Assembly (NCBI GenBank): GCA_049451635.1
Contig: JBMTVT010000007.1
Coordinates: 1 to 46,661 of the forward strand
Origin: JBMTVT01 sp049451635
GTDB lineage: Bacteria; Bacteroidota; Bacteroidia; Flavobacteriales; Flavobacteriaceae
Direction of reading: 5' to 3'
Length of the DNA stretch: 46,661 bases
Shown one piece after another: positions 17,227 to 25,518 of this stretch. Both the position numbers and the translations under genes were made by a program. Positions within the stretch are counted from its first letter, which is position 1. Each line of letters starts with the position of its first letter. The notes beneath the pieces are model-generated. The model was not told the origin of the DNA. It saw only the letters and a list, made by a program, of their open reading frames with translations, and did not search any database.

Positions 17227-19517
17227 GACTATCTCCCCAAGATAAAGCACAAACACCAGAGCGGTTTTCAGATTTAAAAGCAACTGGCCCACAAAAAAAT
17301 AGTGCAGGTTTTAGTGCTATAAAATCGTCGGTTAATCATGTCACCAAATACATGAAAAACTCTGATGCTCTAAAGTTATCACTAAAAATAAATCAAAAAG
17401 GAGGTTTTGATTGTCCAGGTTGTGCGTGGCCAGATCCTGATGATGATCGTTCATCTTTAGGAGAATACTGCGAAAATGGCATCAAAGCCATTTCAGAAGA
17501 AGCCCAAAATAAAACCATTGGCAGAGGTTTTTTTGCAAAACATTCTGTTGATGAATTATCAACTTGGTCAGATTTTCAAATAGGTAAATCGGGTCGATTG
17601 GCAGAGCCTATGTTTTTAGCACAAGGAGCTACACATTATCAACCTATTTCTTGGGAGGATGCTTTTGAAAAAGTTGGTTGGCATTTGAATGCTTTAGACA
17701 GTCCTAATGAAGCAGTATTTTACACATCGGGCAGAACCACCAATGAAGCGGCTTTTTTATATCAATTATTTGTGCGCGAATATGGTACTTCTAATTTACC
17801 AGATTGCTCCAACATGTGTCATGAAGCCAGCGGATACGCACTATCTGAAACTTTAGGTATTGGGAAAGGCTCGGTAACCTTAGATGATTTATATAAAGCT
17901 GAAGTGGTTATGGTTGTTGGTCAAAATCCAGGAACCAATCACCCAAGAATGCTTACTGCTTTAGAGAAATGTAAAAAGAATGGTGGTAAAATCATTGCCA
18001 TAAATCCATTGCCTGAAGCAGGACTTATTAAATTTACCAATCCTCAAAGTCCAAAAAAAATATTAACTGGTGGCACTAAATTGGCCGATATTCATGTGCC
18101 AATAACTATAAATGGGGATGTAGCGTTTTTTAAAGCATTATTACTGAAATTATTAGAAAATGAGGAAGAAATAAGTGGGGCATTTGATTTAGATTTTATC
18201 AAAGAATACACTTGTGGTTTTGATGATTTTATCTCAGATTTAAAAACCTATAATTTTGATGAATGTCTTGAAGCATCTGGCGTTTCAAAAGAAATTTTTA
18301 ATGAAGCTTTCAATCTAATTCTAAATAATAGCAAAATCATTATTTGTTGGGCGATGGGATTGACTCAACATAAAAATGCAGTTGATAATATTCGTGAACT
18401 TGTTAATTTATTATTGCTAAAAGGAAGTATTGGAAGAGAAGGTGCAGGAACGTGTCCGGTTCGTGGGCATTCCAACGTACAAGGCGATAGAACGGTTGGT
18501 ATTTGGGAATCGGCTCCTCAAGCTTTTTTGGATAAGATTGAAGAAAAGTATGGTTTTAAACCCTCTTCTAAGCATGGTTATTCAGTAATTGATGCTATAA
18601 AAGCGATGTATGAAAAGAAAGCTAAAGTGTTTTTTGGTTTGGGTGGCAATTTTATTTCAGCAGTACCTGATACTAATTATTCAGCACAGGCTTTGGCAAA
18701 TTGTAATTTAACAGTTTATGTAAGTACAAAATTGAATCGTTCACATTTAGTAACAGGTAAAGAAGCTCTTATTTTACCTTGTTTAGGGCGTACTGAAAAG
18801 GATTATCAAAAAACAGGTTTGCAAATTCAAAGTGTTGAAAACTCAATGGGTATCGTATCGTCAACAAAAGGAGTTTTGGAACCATGTTCAGATACATTAT
18901 TAAGTGAAGTAGCCGTTGTATGCGGCGTTGCAAACGCAACTTTAAAAAACCATTCTAAAGTGAATTGGCTTCAATACAAAGACGATTATAATTTGGTTAG
19001 AAATGATATTGCTGAGGTAGTTGCTGGTTTTGAAAATTATAATAAACGATTGCAAAAACCTTCCGGGTTTTACTTGCCCAATGGAGCACGTAGTAGGGAA
19101 TTCAATACTAAAACAGGAAAAGCTCAATTTTCAATCAATAAATTACCCGATTGGAAGCTTAAAAGTTATGAATTAATCATGATGACCATACGCAGTCATG
19201 ATCAATTTAATACCACAATTTACGGATTAAATGACAGGTACCGAGGAATTTTTAATGAACGACGCGTCATTTTTATGAATCGTGACGATATGAGAGAGCG
19301 AAACTTAACCGATAAACAAGTGGTGAACTTAAAATCAATTTATAATGGCAATATCAGAGAAGCTCATAATTTTAAAGTTGTAGGTTATGATATTCCCAAA
19401 AACTGTTGTGCCACTTATTTTCCTGAAACCAATGTTTTAGTACCTTTAGATAGTTTTGCACACACAGCTAAAACACCCGCTTCAAAGAGTGTTAAAATTA
19501 CTGTTGAAGCTGTTTAA
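17223..19517 (+). CDS. FdhF/YdeP-family molybdopterin oxidoreductase
   Basis: A 764-residue member of the DMSO-reductase superfamily that should carry bis-MGD. It resembles formate dehydrogenase alpha subunits but belongs to the YdeP branch, whose reaction is unknown. The N-terminal GGFDCPGCAWPD (C64, C67) and EYCENG (C83) may hold an iron-sulfur cluster. DCSNMCHEASG places Cys199 where FdhF has its molybdenum-ligating selenocysteine, and the following His is retained. VGQNPGTNHPRM and RGHSNVQGDRTVG are cofactor-binding motifs, and the C-terminal molybdopterin-binding domain begins near residue 640. There is no Tat signal, so it is cytosolic. It overlaps the cytidylyltransferase gene by 4 nt and is followed by DUF4202. 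Confidence 0.92.
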   Translation: MRLSPQDKAQTPERFSDLKATGPQKNSAGFSAIKSSVNHVTKYMKNSDALKLSLKINQKGGFDCPGCAWPDPDDDRSSLGEYCENGIKAISEEAQNKTIGRGFFAKHSVDELSTWSDFQIGKSGRLAEPMFLAQGATHYQPISWEDAFEKVGWHLNALDSPNEAVFYTSGRTTNEAAFLYQLFVREYGTSNLPDCSNMCHEASGYALSETLGIGKGSVTLDDLYKAEVVMVVGQNPGTNHPRMLTALEKCKKNGGKIIAINPLPEAGLIKFTNPQSPKKILTGGTKLADIHVPITINGDVAFFKALLLKLLENEEEISGAFDLDFIKEYTCGFDDFISDLKTYNFDECLEASGVSKEIFNEAFNLILNNSKIIICWAMGLTQHKNAVDNIRELVNLLLLKGSIGREGAGTCPVRGHSNVQGDRTVGIWESAPQAFLDKIEEKYGFKPSSKHGYSVIDAIKAMYEKKAKVFFGLGGNFISAVPDTNYSAQALANCNLTVYVSTKLNRSHLVTGKEALILPCLGRTEKDYQKTGLQIQSVENSMGIVSSTKGVLEPCSDTLLSEVAVVCGVANATLKNHSKVNWLQYKDDYNLVRNDIAEVVAGFENYNKRLQKPSGFYLPNGARSREFNTKTGKAQFSINKLPDWKLKSYELIMMTIRSHDQFNTTIYGLNDRYRGIFNERRVIFMNRDDMRERNLTDKQVVNLKSIYNGNIREAHNFKVVGYDIPKNCCATYFPETNVLVPLDSFAHTAKTPASKSVKITVEAV

Positions 19518-19527
19518 AATCTAAATT

Positions 19528-20112
19528 ATGGGACCTACAAAGTTTGAAACTGCAATCGCATTAATCGATAAAAAAAACAGTGAAGACCCAAATACATACT
19601 TTGCATATGGGCTGAATTTTCCTATGGAATTGTTGTATTCACAACGCATGTCGAGAAAACTACTGCAGTTTAAACCGGAAGCTACAGAAGCTTTACAAAT
19701 CGCTGCGCGAGCACAACATATTTGCCGATGGAAAATAGCCAGAGATACTTTTCCTATGGATAGGGTAGGGTATTTAAAGTGGCGTGAAACTCTTAAAAAA
19801 ATGCATGTAGATTTAACTTCTGAAATTTTAAAGAAAGTAGGCTACGATTCAGAATTTATCAACCGTGTTTCTTTTTTAATTAGTAAAAAGTTGATTAAAA
19901 AAGATGAAGAAAGTCAAGCGCTTGAAGACGTAATATGTTTAGTGTTTTTGGAGTATTATTTTGAAGAATTTTCAGAAAAGCATGAAAATGAAAAAATAAT
20001 AGATATTCTAAAAAAGACTTGGATTAAAATGTCTGATGAAGGTCATAAAGCTGCTTTAAAACTTGATTTTTCTGAAAAAAGTTTATCACTTATAAAACAA
20101 GCTATTTCTTAA
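19528..20112 (+). CDS. DUF4202 domain protein
   Basis: A 194-residue, all-helical, soluble protein that I recognise as DUF4202, a family of unknown function. Conserved-looking signatures are AARAQHICRWKI, FPMDRVGYLKWRETLKKMH and LEDVICLVFLEYYFE. The order of His, His and late Asp in helical surroundings recalls HD-domain metal phosphohydrolases, but this is my inference and not an established assignment. It starts 10 nt after the YdeP-like gene and ends 4 nt from the convergent moaA. This position at the end of a molybdoenzyme operon suggests a role tied to that enzyme or its cofactor. Confidence 0.85.
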   Translation: MGPTKFETAIALIDKKNSEDPNTYFAYGLNFPMELLYSQRMSRKLLQFKPEATEALQIAARAQHICRWKIARDTFPMDRVGYLKWRETLKKMHVDLTSEILKKVGYDSEFINRVSFLISKKLIKKDEESQALEDVICLVFLEYYFEEFSEKHENEKIIDILKKTWIKMSDEGHKAALKLDFSEKSLSLIKQAIS

Positions 20113-20116
20113 AAAG

Positions 20117-21124
20117 CTAACCACCAATAGTAATCATACTTCGGTTATTATTGTGAAGCTTTGGTTCTTGTAGTTTTTCCAAAGTATCCATACCACCACG
20201 GATTTTAAATTTCGCTTGTACCGCTTTTTGAATGATGGGCTCTATGGGTTTTCCTTCACGTAAAGTAGTTAGTAAGTCTGATTCTGTTGCAGAAAACAAA
20301 CAGTTTTTTAATTGGCCATTGGCTGTTAAACGCAATCTATTGCACGAATCGCAAAACGGATTGGTTACCGAACTTATGATGCCAAAACTGCCCTTGTAAC
20401 CATTTATTTTATAGTTTTTTGATGTGTCATTTGGTGCATCTTGTAGGCGTTCAATTTGGTCTTTAGAAAATGATTTATTTACGTATTCCATAACTTCTGT
20501 ATAGGACACCATTTTACTCATATCCCATTTATTGCCATCAAAAGGCATAAACTCAATAAAACGAACCGAAATTGGTAAATCTTTTGTAAAATTTATAAAA
20601 TCGATGATTTCGTTTTCATTAAATCCTTTCATCAAAACTGCATTGACTTTAACCTTAAAACCTTCTTTTACTAAAAGTAAAATATTATTATAGACCTTTT
20701 CAAACTCAGCACGACGCGTAATATGCTTAAATTTTTCTGTATCTAAAGAATCTAAACTCACATTAATTTTGTTGACTTTATTTGCTTTTAGAACATCAAT
20801 AAATTTATCAATAATAACAGCGTTTGAAGTTATAGATAACTCCACGGGCAACGTTGCTAATTTTTCTAAAATAATAGGAATGTCTTTTCTAATTAAAGGC
20901 TCACCACCAGTTAATCTTATTTTTGAAACCCCATGTTTCACAAAGGTTTTAGCTATTTCGTAAATTTCTTCATAGGTCATTAAATGACTTTTAGGTGAAA
21001 GTTTTACACCTTCTTTAGGCATGCAATACGTACAGCGTAAATTGCACCTTTCAATTAAAGAAATACGCAAGTAAGCATGGTTTCTGCCAAATGAATCTTG
21101 TAATATATTTTTTCTTGTCTTCAT
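20117..21124 (-). CDS. moaA: GTP 3',8-cyclase
   Basis: The radical-SAM enzyme that begins molybdopterin synthesis by converting GTP to 3',8-cyclo-7,8-dihydro-GTP. The SAM cluster motif is C27-x3-C31-x2-C34, and TGGEPL is the SAM-contact GGE motif. The C-terminal [4Fe-4S] cluster that binds GTP is C258-x2-C261-x13-C275. The last two residues are Gly-Gly, the conserved tail needed in the active site of MoaA. The 335-residue length is normal. It is the last gene of the minus-strand set, separated from moaCB by a 67-bp spacer with two hairpins. Confidence 0.97.
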   Translation of the reverse strand: MKTRKNILQDSFGRNHAYLRISLIERCNLRCTYCMPKEGVKLSPKSHLMTYEEIYEIAKTFVKHGVSKIRLTGGEPLIRKDIPIILEKLATLPVELSITSNAVIIDKFIDVLKANKVNKINVSLDSLDTEKFKHITRRAEFEKVYNNILLLVKEGFKVKVNAVLMKGFNENEIIDFINFTKDLPISVRFIEFMPFDGNKWDMSKMVSYTEVMEYVNKSFSKDQIERLQDAPNDTSKNYKINGYKGSFGIISSVTNPFCDSCNRLRLTANGQLKNCLFSATESDLLTTLREGKPIEPIIQKAVQAKFKIRGGMDTLEKLQEPKLHNNNRSMITIGG

Positions 21125-21140
21125 TTTTTAATCTTTTTTC

Positions 21141-21182
21141 ACCTCCTTTTTGGGGAGGTCAGAATTGCTTTTGGCAATTCTG
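21141..21182. repeat. Tandem hairpins between moaCB and moaA
   Basis: Two adjacent inverted repeats fill the spacer. The first has arms ACCTCC (21141-21146) and GGAGGT (21154-21159). The second has perfect 9-bp arms CAGAATTGC (21160-21168) and GCAATTCTG (21174-21182) around a 5-nt loop. There is no T-run on the minus strand after them, so they do not look like a simple terminator. They resemble dispersed flavobacterial intergenic repeats and could tune moaA expression. Confidence 0.7.
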
Positions 21183-21191
21183 GGTGGGACT

Positions 21192-22103
21192 TTAATCGTG
21201 TCTTGCACCTTTTAAAATTCCGAAAATATGTAATACAGAAGGAAATATAGCATCCATAGATTCCCTAGCACCATTCGTTGATCCCGGTAAAGCCAATACC
21301 AATGTATTTTTAATGGTTCCCGCAACACTTCTTGAAAGCATGGCATAAGGCATGCGTTCTTGCCCATAATTTCTAATAGTTTCTTCAATGCCTGGGATTC
21401 TTCTATCTAGTATAGGGATTAAAGCTTCGGGTGTCACATCTCTACCAGAAAGCCCAGTACCACCTGTATAAATAATTAAATCTATGCCTTCTTCTTGGTA
21501 GGTTTTAGCTTTGTTTTGAATGATATCTTTTTCATCTGGAATGATAATATAATCTGCAATTTTCACATCGCAGGATTCTAATTTTTCAATAATAGCTTTA
21601 CCTGCTTTATCTTCTTTTTGTCCTGACGAAATCGTATCTGAACATACAATAACGGCTGCGTTTAAATCTTTTCTAAATCGATTTTTAAAATCTGATTTTC
21701 CACCTTTTTTGTTCAGCAATTTAATGTGATGGATTTCAATACCTTTATCAATCGGTTTCAACATATCATACATATTTAAAGCCACCACACTCGCACCATG
21801 CATAGCTTCGACTTCTACTCCTGTTTTGTAAATGGTTTTTACGGTGAATAAAACAGTTATTTCTAATCCGTTTATTTCGTATTCAACACCTGTAAATTCA
21901 ATAGGTAAGGGGTGACAATCAGGTAAAATATCAGGTGTACGTTTAACACCCAGCAATCCAGCTGCTTTACTCATGGCAAATACGTTTCCTTTAGGAACAG
22001 TATTGTTTTGTATGGCAATAATCGTTTCTGGTTTACTGACTTTAACAATAGCTTGAGCAGTAGCTATTCTTAATGTTGTGCTTTTATTAGTAATATCTAC
22101 CAT
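21192..22103 (-). CDS. moaCB: Bifunctional cyclic pyranopterin synthase MoaC / MoaB fusion
   Basis: A 303-residue fusion of two Moco enzymes. Residues 1 to about 155 are MoaC, which turns the MoaA product into cyclic pyranopterin monophosphate; recognisable parts are LPDCHPLPI, the VEVEAMHGASVVALNMYD helix, and the DKGIEI segment. Residues from about 160 are MoaB/MogA-like and would adenylylate molybdopterin before molybdenum insertion, with YTGGTGLSGRDVTPEA and LPGSTNGARESM as signature motifs. The fusion is known in Bacteroidota. It lies 2 nt downstream of moaE. Confidence 0.93.
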   Translation of the reverse strand: MVDITNKSTTLRIATAQAIVKVSKPETIIAIQNNTVPKGNVFAMSKAAGLLGVKRTPDILPDCHPLPIEFTGVEYEINGLEITVLFTVKTIYKTGVEVEAMHGASVVALNMYDMLKPIDKGIEIHHIKLLNKKGGKSDFKNRFRKDLNAAVIVCSDTISSGQKEDKAGKAIIEKLESCDVKIADYIIIPDEKDIIQNKAKTYQEEGIDLIIYTGGTGLSGRDVTPEALIPILDRRIPGIEETIRNYGQERMPYAMLSRSVAGTIKNTLVLALPGSTNGARESMDAIFPSVLHIFGILKGARHD

Positions 22104-22105
22104 GA

Positions 22106-22549
22106 TTAATTATTAACTTTCCATTGATGGGTTTCATCTTCAAAAAGCTCTTTCCCAAAAACAGGTACTTGAGCTTTTATTTCTTCAACTATATATTCTA
22201 AAGCTTTAAAAACCACTTTTCTTCTAGATGATGACACAAAAACAAACAAACAGATTTCGCCTGCTTTAACAATGCCTAAACTATGATAAATATGCATACA
22301 GGTGAGTTCAAACTTTTCAAAAGCAGCCTCTCGTATTTCATGAAATTTGGTGTTGGCCATATCTTCGTAAGCAGTGTATTCAATAGCCGAAACTGTTTTT
22401 CCATCAATGACATCAGCCCTTACTTGTCCTAAAAAAATATTATGGGCACCAATGCTAGTTTTTGTTTGGTGTTTGGCAATAGATTCCCCGATAAATTCTG
22501 ATGAAATAGCTCCTTGCTTAAATACGTTTTTTGGTTTTTTGTTTGACAT
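22106..22549 (-). CDS. moaE: Molybdopterin synthase catalytic subunit
   Basis: The large subunit of molybdopterin synthase, which uses thiocarboxylated MoaD to add two sulfurs to cyclic pyranopterin monophosphate. The 147-residue length is normal. Diagnostic segments are FLGQVRADV, the IEYTAYEDMA stretch, HSLGIVKAGE, SSSRRKVVFKALEYIVE and the lysine-bearing end VPVFGKELFED, plus the terminal tryptophan in HQWKVN. The start overlaps the 3' end of moeB by 32 nt in another frame, which indicates translational coupling. Confidence 0.95.
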   Translation of the reverse strand: MSNKKPKNVFKQGAISSEFIGESIAKHQTKTSIGAHNIFLGQVRADVIDGKTVSAIEYTAYEDMANTKFHEIREAAFEKFELTCMHIYHSLGIVKAGEICLFVFVSSSRRKVVFKALEYIVEEIKAQVPVFGKELFEDETHQWKVNN

Positions 22550-23636
22550 TGGATAATAATTTTTTTCGTTCTTTTATGAATTGAATTATTTCTGAAGCAC
22601 CTTCTTTAATGCTGTAGCAATTGTTTATGTTATGTTTTTTTAATACTGAAACCGTCTCTTTACTGCGTATTCCTGATTGACAGAAAATAGCTTTTTCCTT
22701 ATCGGGATTAATTTTGTCTAAATGTTTTTCTAATTCACATAGTGGAATATTAGTAACTTTTAAATCTTCTACTTTGGGTAACTCATGTGATTCTCTAACA
22801 TCAACAAATTGAATATTTTTTCTTAGTAAAATGTCTTTTATTGAAATTTCAGTAGGGGCAACATCACAGTTAATTTGCAATTGTTTTTTATTAAATACGT
22901 GTGTTTCTTTTAAAACCTTATGAAAATTGTCTTCAATCTTATTAATTTTTAAAAATGAAGTTTGAGATGTTAAAGCATTGTAAAAAAGCAGTTTGCCAGA
23001 AAGCACTTGGCCAATTCCTAAAATTATTTTTAGAACTTCGTTAGCTTGCATGTTACCAATAATACCAGGCAATACTCCTAAAACACCAATGTCTGAACAG
23101 TTAGGAACCGCATCTTTCTTTGGTGGATTTGGGAATAGACATCTGTAACTCGGGCCATTTTGATAGTTGAATACAGAAACCTGACCTTCAAACTTATAAA
23201 TAGCACCAAAAACTGATGGTTTGTTTATAATGATGCAAGCATCATTTATTAAATAACGCGTTTCAAAATTATCGGTTCCATCAACTATGACGTCATATTC
23301 CTCAAATAAATCAATCGCATTTTGATAGGTTAATGGTTCAGAATATGCATTTATTTTTATCTCGTTATTTAAGTCCTCTAAACGTTTCTTCGCAGCTAAG
23401 GCTTTATTTTGTCCCAAACTAGATGTTCCGAACAATATTTGACGTTGTAAATTAGACTTTTCAACCACATCAAAATCTATAATACCAAGTGTGCCAACAC
23501 CAGCAGCAGCAATGTATTGAAGAATTGGACAACCCAATCCACCAGCTCCAACAACCAATACTTTGGCTTTAGAAAGTTTATCTTGGCCTGCTTGACCAAT
23601 TTTTGAAAGAATTATATGTCTGTTGTATCTATCCAT
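22518..23636 (-). CDS. moeB: MoeB-type adenylyltransferase with C-terminal rhodanese domain
   Basis: Activates the C-terminal Gly of MoaD by adenylation, and may help load sulfur onto it. Residues 1 to ~240 form the HesA/MoeB/ThiF domain: GAGGLGCPILQY is the ATP-binding loop, DFDVVEKSNLQRQ contacts ATP/Mg, and DGTDNFETRYL is the Asp motif. Residues from ~270 form a rhodanese domain with the DVRESHE strand and a catalytic Cys in FCQSGIRS. The usual two CxxC zinc pairs of E. coli MoeB are not complete: the first pair reads SYRC and the second pair is absent. The downstream moaE starts inside its 3' end; moaD is 3 nt upstream. Confidence 0.92.
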   Translation of the reverse strand: MDRYNRHIILSKIGQAGQDKLSKAKVLVVGAGGLGCPILQYIAAAGVGTLGIIDFDVVEKSNLQRQILFGTSSLGQNKALAAKKRLEDLNNEIKINAYSEPLTYQNAIDLFEEYDVIVDGTDNFETRYLINDACIIINKPSVFGAIYKFEGQVSVFNYQNGPSYRCLFPNPPKKDAVPNCSDIGVLGVLPGIIGNMQANEVLKIILGIGQVLSGKLLFYNALTSQTSFLKINKIEDNFHKVLKETHVFNKKQLQINCDVAPTEISIKDILLRKNIQFVDVRESHELPKVEDLKVTNIPLCELEKHLDKINPDKEKAIFCQSGIRSKETVSVLKKHNINNCYSIKEGASEIIQFIKERKKLLSNVKQKTKKRI

Positions 23637-23639
23637 AAA

Positions 23640-23876
23640 TTATCCGCCTGAAAATGGTGGTAATAATGCGATTTCTTGTCCAGTTATTTTTGTGTTTTCG
23701 TCAACTAGCTCTTGATTCTGCGCCACTTGAAAATCTTTAGTTTTTAATGTATTGTATTTTCTATATAATGTATCAAGGAGTTCTGAAATAGTTTTTTTCT
23801 CAGAAACTTCTATAGTTTCTTCATTCAAATGCGTTATTTCAGTTAATTGTCCGAAATATTTAATAGTTATAAGCAT
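23640..23876 (-). CDS. moaD: Molybdopterin synthase sulfur carrier subunit
   Basis: A ubiquitin-like small sulfur carrier that ends in the required Gly-Gly (PPFSGG); the C-terminal Gly is adenylated by MoeB and converted to a thiocarboxylate. I chose the ATG at 23876 (MLITIKYFGQ, 78 residues), which begins at the first beta-strand of the fold; a TTG two codons earlier is less likely. It overlaps the end of mobA by 17 nt and lies 3 nt before moeB. Confidence 0.92.
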   Translation of the reverse strand: MLITIKYFGQLTEITHLNEETIEVSEKKTISELLDTLYRKYNTLKTKDFQVAQNQELVDENTKITGQEIALLPPFSGG

Positions 23877-24435
23877 CTTCAACTTGTTTTAATTGTTCTG
23901 GTGTATTGATGTTTTTAGTAAAAAATGTATCTTCATCATTTAAAACAACATTTTTCATTCTGCACTTACTTATGGCTAATTGCAACCGACGTTCGTTTTT
24001 ATTTAAAAACTCTAAAAAGGTTTGTTCGCATTGTTTTTTATATAAAGCAATTAAAGGCATGGTTTTGCCATTACTTTCAATTTGAATGACTTCTGAATCA
24101 TCATTAATAGCATCAATCAACTTCTGTAAAATATTGGAATTAATCAACGGAATATCACAACTTAAAATCAAATTATAATCTGTTTTTGTATGTTTTAATC
24201 CTGAATAAATTCCTGCTAACGGACCTTCATTTTCAATAATATCTTCAATACGTTTCAAACCAAAAACATCGTAATCTGAATTGTTTGAAACAATAATAAT
24301 ATCTGATGTAAATGGTTTTAAAGCATCGATACTATGCTGTATAAATGGTTTTCCTTTTAAGGTTAAAAACCCTTTATCTGTTCCCATCCTGGAACTTTTG
24401 CCTCCTGCTAATATGATACCGGTTATATTTTCCAT
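23860..24435 (-). CDS. mobA: Molybdenum cofactor guanylyltransferase
   Basis: Attaches GMP to molybdopterin to make the MGD cofactor used by DMSO-reductase-family enzymes such as the YdeP-like protein at 17223-19517. The 191-residue protein begins with IILAGGKSSRMGTDKG, the MobA nucleotide-binding loop with the GxDK form. RIEDIIENEGPLAGI and ILSCDIPLIN (metal-binding Asp) follow. It is one base downstream of the TSUP gene and overlaps moaD. Confidence 0.93.
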   Translation of the reverse strand: MENITGIILAGGKSSRMGTDKGFLTLKGKPFIQHSIDALKPFTSDIIIVSNNSDYDVFGLKRIEDIIENEGPLAGIYSGLKHTKTDYNLILSCDIPLINSNILQKLIDAINDDSEVIQIESNGKTMPLIALYKKQCEQTFLEFLNKNERRLQLAISKCRMKNVVLNDEDTFFTKNINTPEQLKQVEDAYNY

Positions 24436-24436
24436 A

Positions 24437-25177
24437 TTAGGTAAGTGCCAATTTAAAGCATGCTATCACTAAAACAAATGCGAGTATGTATCTTAAATTT
24501 TGATTATTTATTTTTTTGCTTCCCAAGTAACCGCCTAAAAATCCACCAACTAAAGCAATGGCTACTAATAAAAATGATTCTTTTTCTATGGTTACGCCAC
24601 TTGTAAACTGACCAAACAATCCAGCAGCGGAATTAACCCAAATAAATAATGCTGAAACTGCAGCGGCTTCTTTCATGTTTCCCCAATGAAGCAATAAAAT
24701 AATGGGCGTTAAAATAATGCCTCCACCTATACCAATCAATCCAGAAAAGAACCCAATTAAACCGCCTACTATCAAACCTTGCCATAATTTAACTTGTTTA
24801 ATGGAATCGTTTTCTTTTCCAAAAACATTTAGCATTTTTAAAATGGCAAATATTAATAAAACGGCTAATATTTTTTTGTAGATAGAAGCATTAAGTTCAA
24901 TCACACCTCCAAAGAAGGCTAAAGGAATTGAGGCTAAAGCAAATGAAATAAATAGTTTTTTATTGAAATAACCGCCTTTGTAATAATAGTAAAATGAAAT
25001 TCCTGCAACAAATAAGTTAAGAAGTAGGGCAGTGGGTTTCATGGTTTCTGTCGCAAACGAAAACAATGCCATAAGTGCTAAATAGCCACTGGCACCGCCA
25101 TGACCTACACTAGCATATAGAAAAGAGACGATAGGTAGAATCAACAAAAAAAGATATATGTTTTCGTTTTGTAGCAT
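24437..25177 (-). CDS. TSUP (TauE/SafE) family permease
   Basis: A 246-residue inner-membrane protein with about eight hydrophobic segments and the internal duplication of the TSUP family. Each half has a Gly-rich motif: SVGHGGASGYLALMA near the N-terminus and GLIGIGGGIILTPI in the second half. TSUP members move sulfite, sulfoacetate, thiosulfate or other sulfur compounds. Its place inside the Moco operon, between the ModE-like regulator (no spacer) and mobA (1-nt spacer), suggests it supplies an anion needed for the pathway. Molybdate or a sulfur species are both possible, and the sequence does not decide. Confidence 0.9.
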   Translation of the reverse strand: MLQNENIYLFLLILPIVSFLYASVGHGGASGYLALMALFSFATETMKPTALLLNLFVAGISFYYYYKGGYFNKKLFISFALASIPLAFFGGVIELNASIYKKILAVLLIFAILKMLNVFGKENDSIKQVKLWQGLIVGGLIGFFSGLIGIGGGIILTPIILLLHWGNMKEAAAVSALFIWVNSAAGLFGQFTSGVTIEKESFLLVAIALVGGFLGGYLGSKKINNQNLRYILAFVLVIACFKLALT

Positions 25178-25516
25178 TTAAAGTTGTTCGATTTTTTCTA
25201 GTTGCTTATCTAGAAAAGCCCAACAATTTTGGTTTATTTCGTCAAAAGCAAGAATTAATGATTTACCATAGTCAGTTAATTCTGCGCCACCGCCACCTTT
25301 CCCACCAATAGTGTTTATGGTTACGGGTTTTTTTCCAGATTTATTAATGGAATCCAAAAGTCCCCAAGCTTTTTTATAAGATATGTTGATGGATTTAGCA
25401 GCTTTTGAAAGCGAACCAGTTTCCTCAATAGCTTTAAGCAACTGAACTCTGCCTTTTCCCAATAGAACATGTTCATCAGATTCAATCCATATACGGCTTT
25501 TGATTTTATAACTCAT
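25178..25516 (-). CDS. ModE-like winged-helix regulator without molybdate domain
   Basis: A 112-residue DNA-binding protein equal to the N-terminal winged helix of ModE. Matching parts are GKGRVQLLKAIEETGSLSKA, the recognition-helix stretch AKSINISYKKAWGLLDSIN, and the wing with GGKGGGGAELTDYG. Full ModE has about 260 residues with two C-terminal MOP domains for molybdate; these are absent. The protein ends with a helix suited to dimerisation. It lies 2 nt after moeA in the Moco operon and probably regulates this cluster. How it senses molybdenum, if it does, is unclear. Confidence 0.88.
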   Translation of the reverse strand: MSYKIKSRIWIESDEHVLLGKGRVQLLKAIEETGSLSKAAKSINISYKKAWGLLDSINKSGKKPVTINTIGGKGGGGAELTDYGKSLILAFDEINQNCWAFLDKQLEKIEQL

Positions 25517-25518
25517 TT

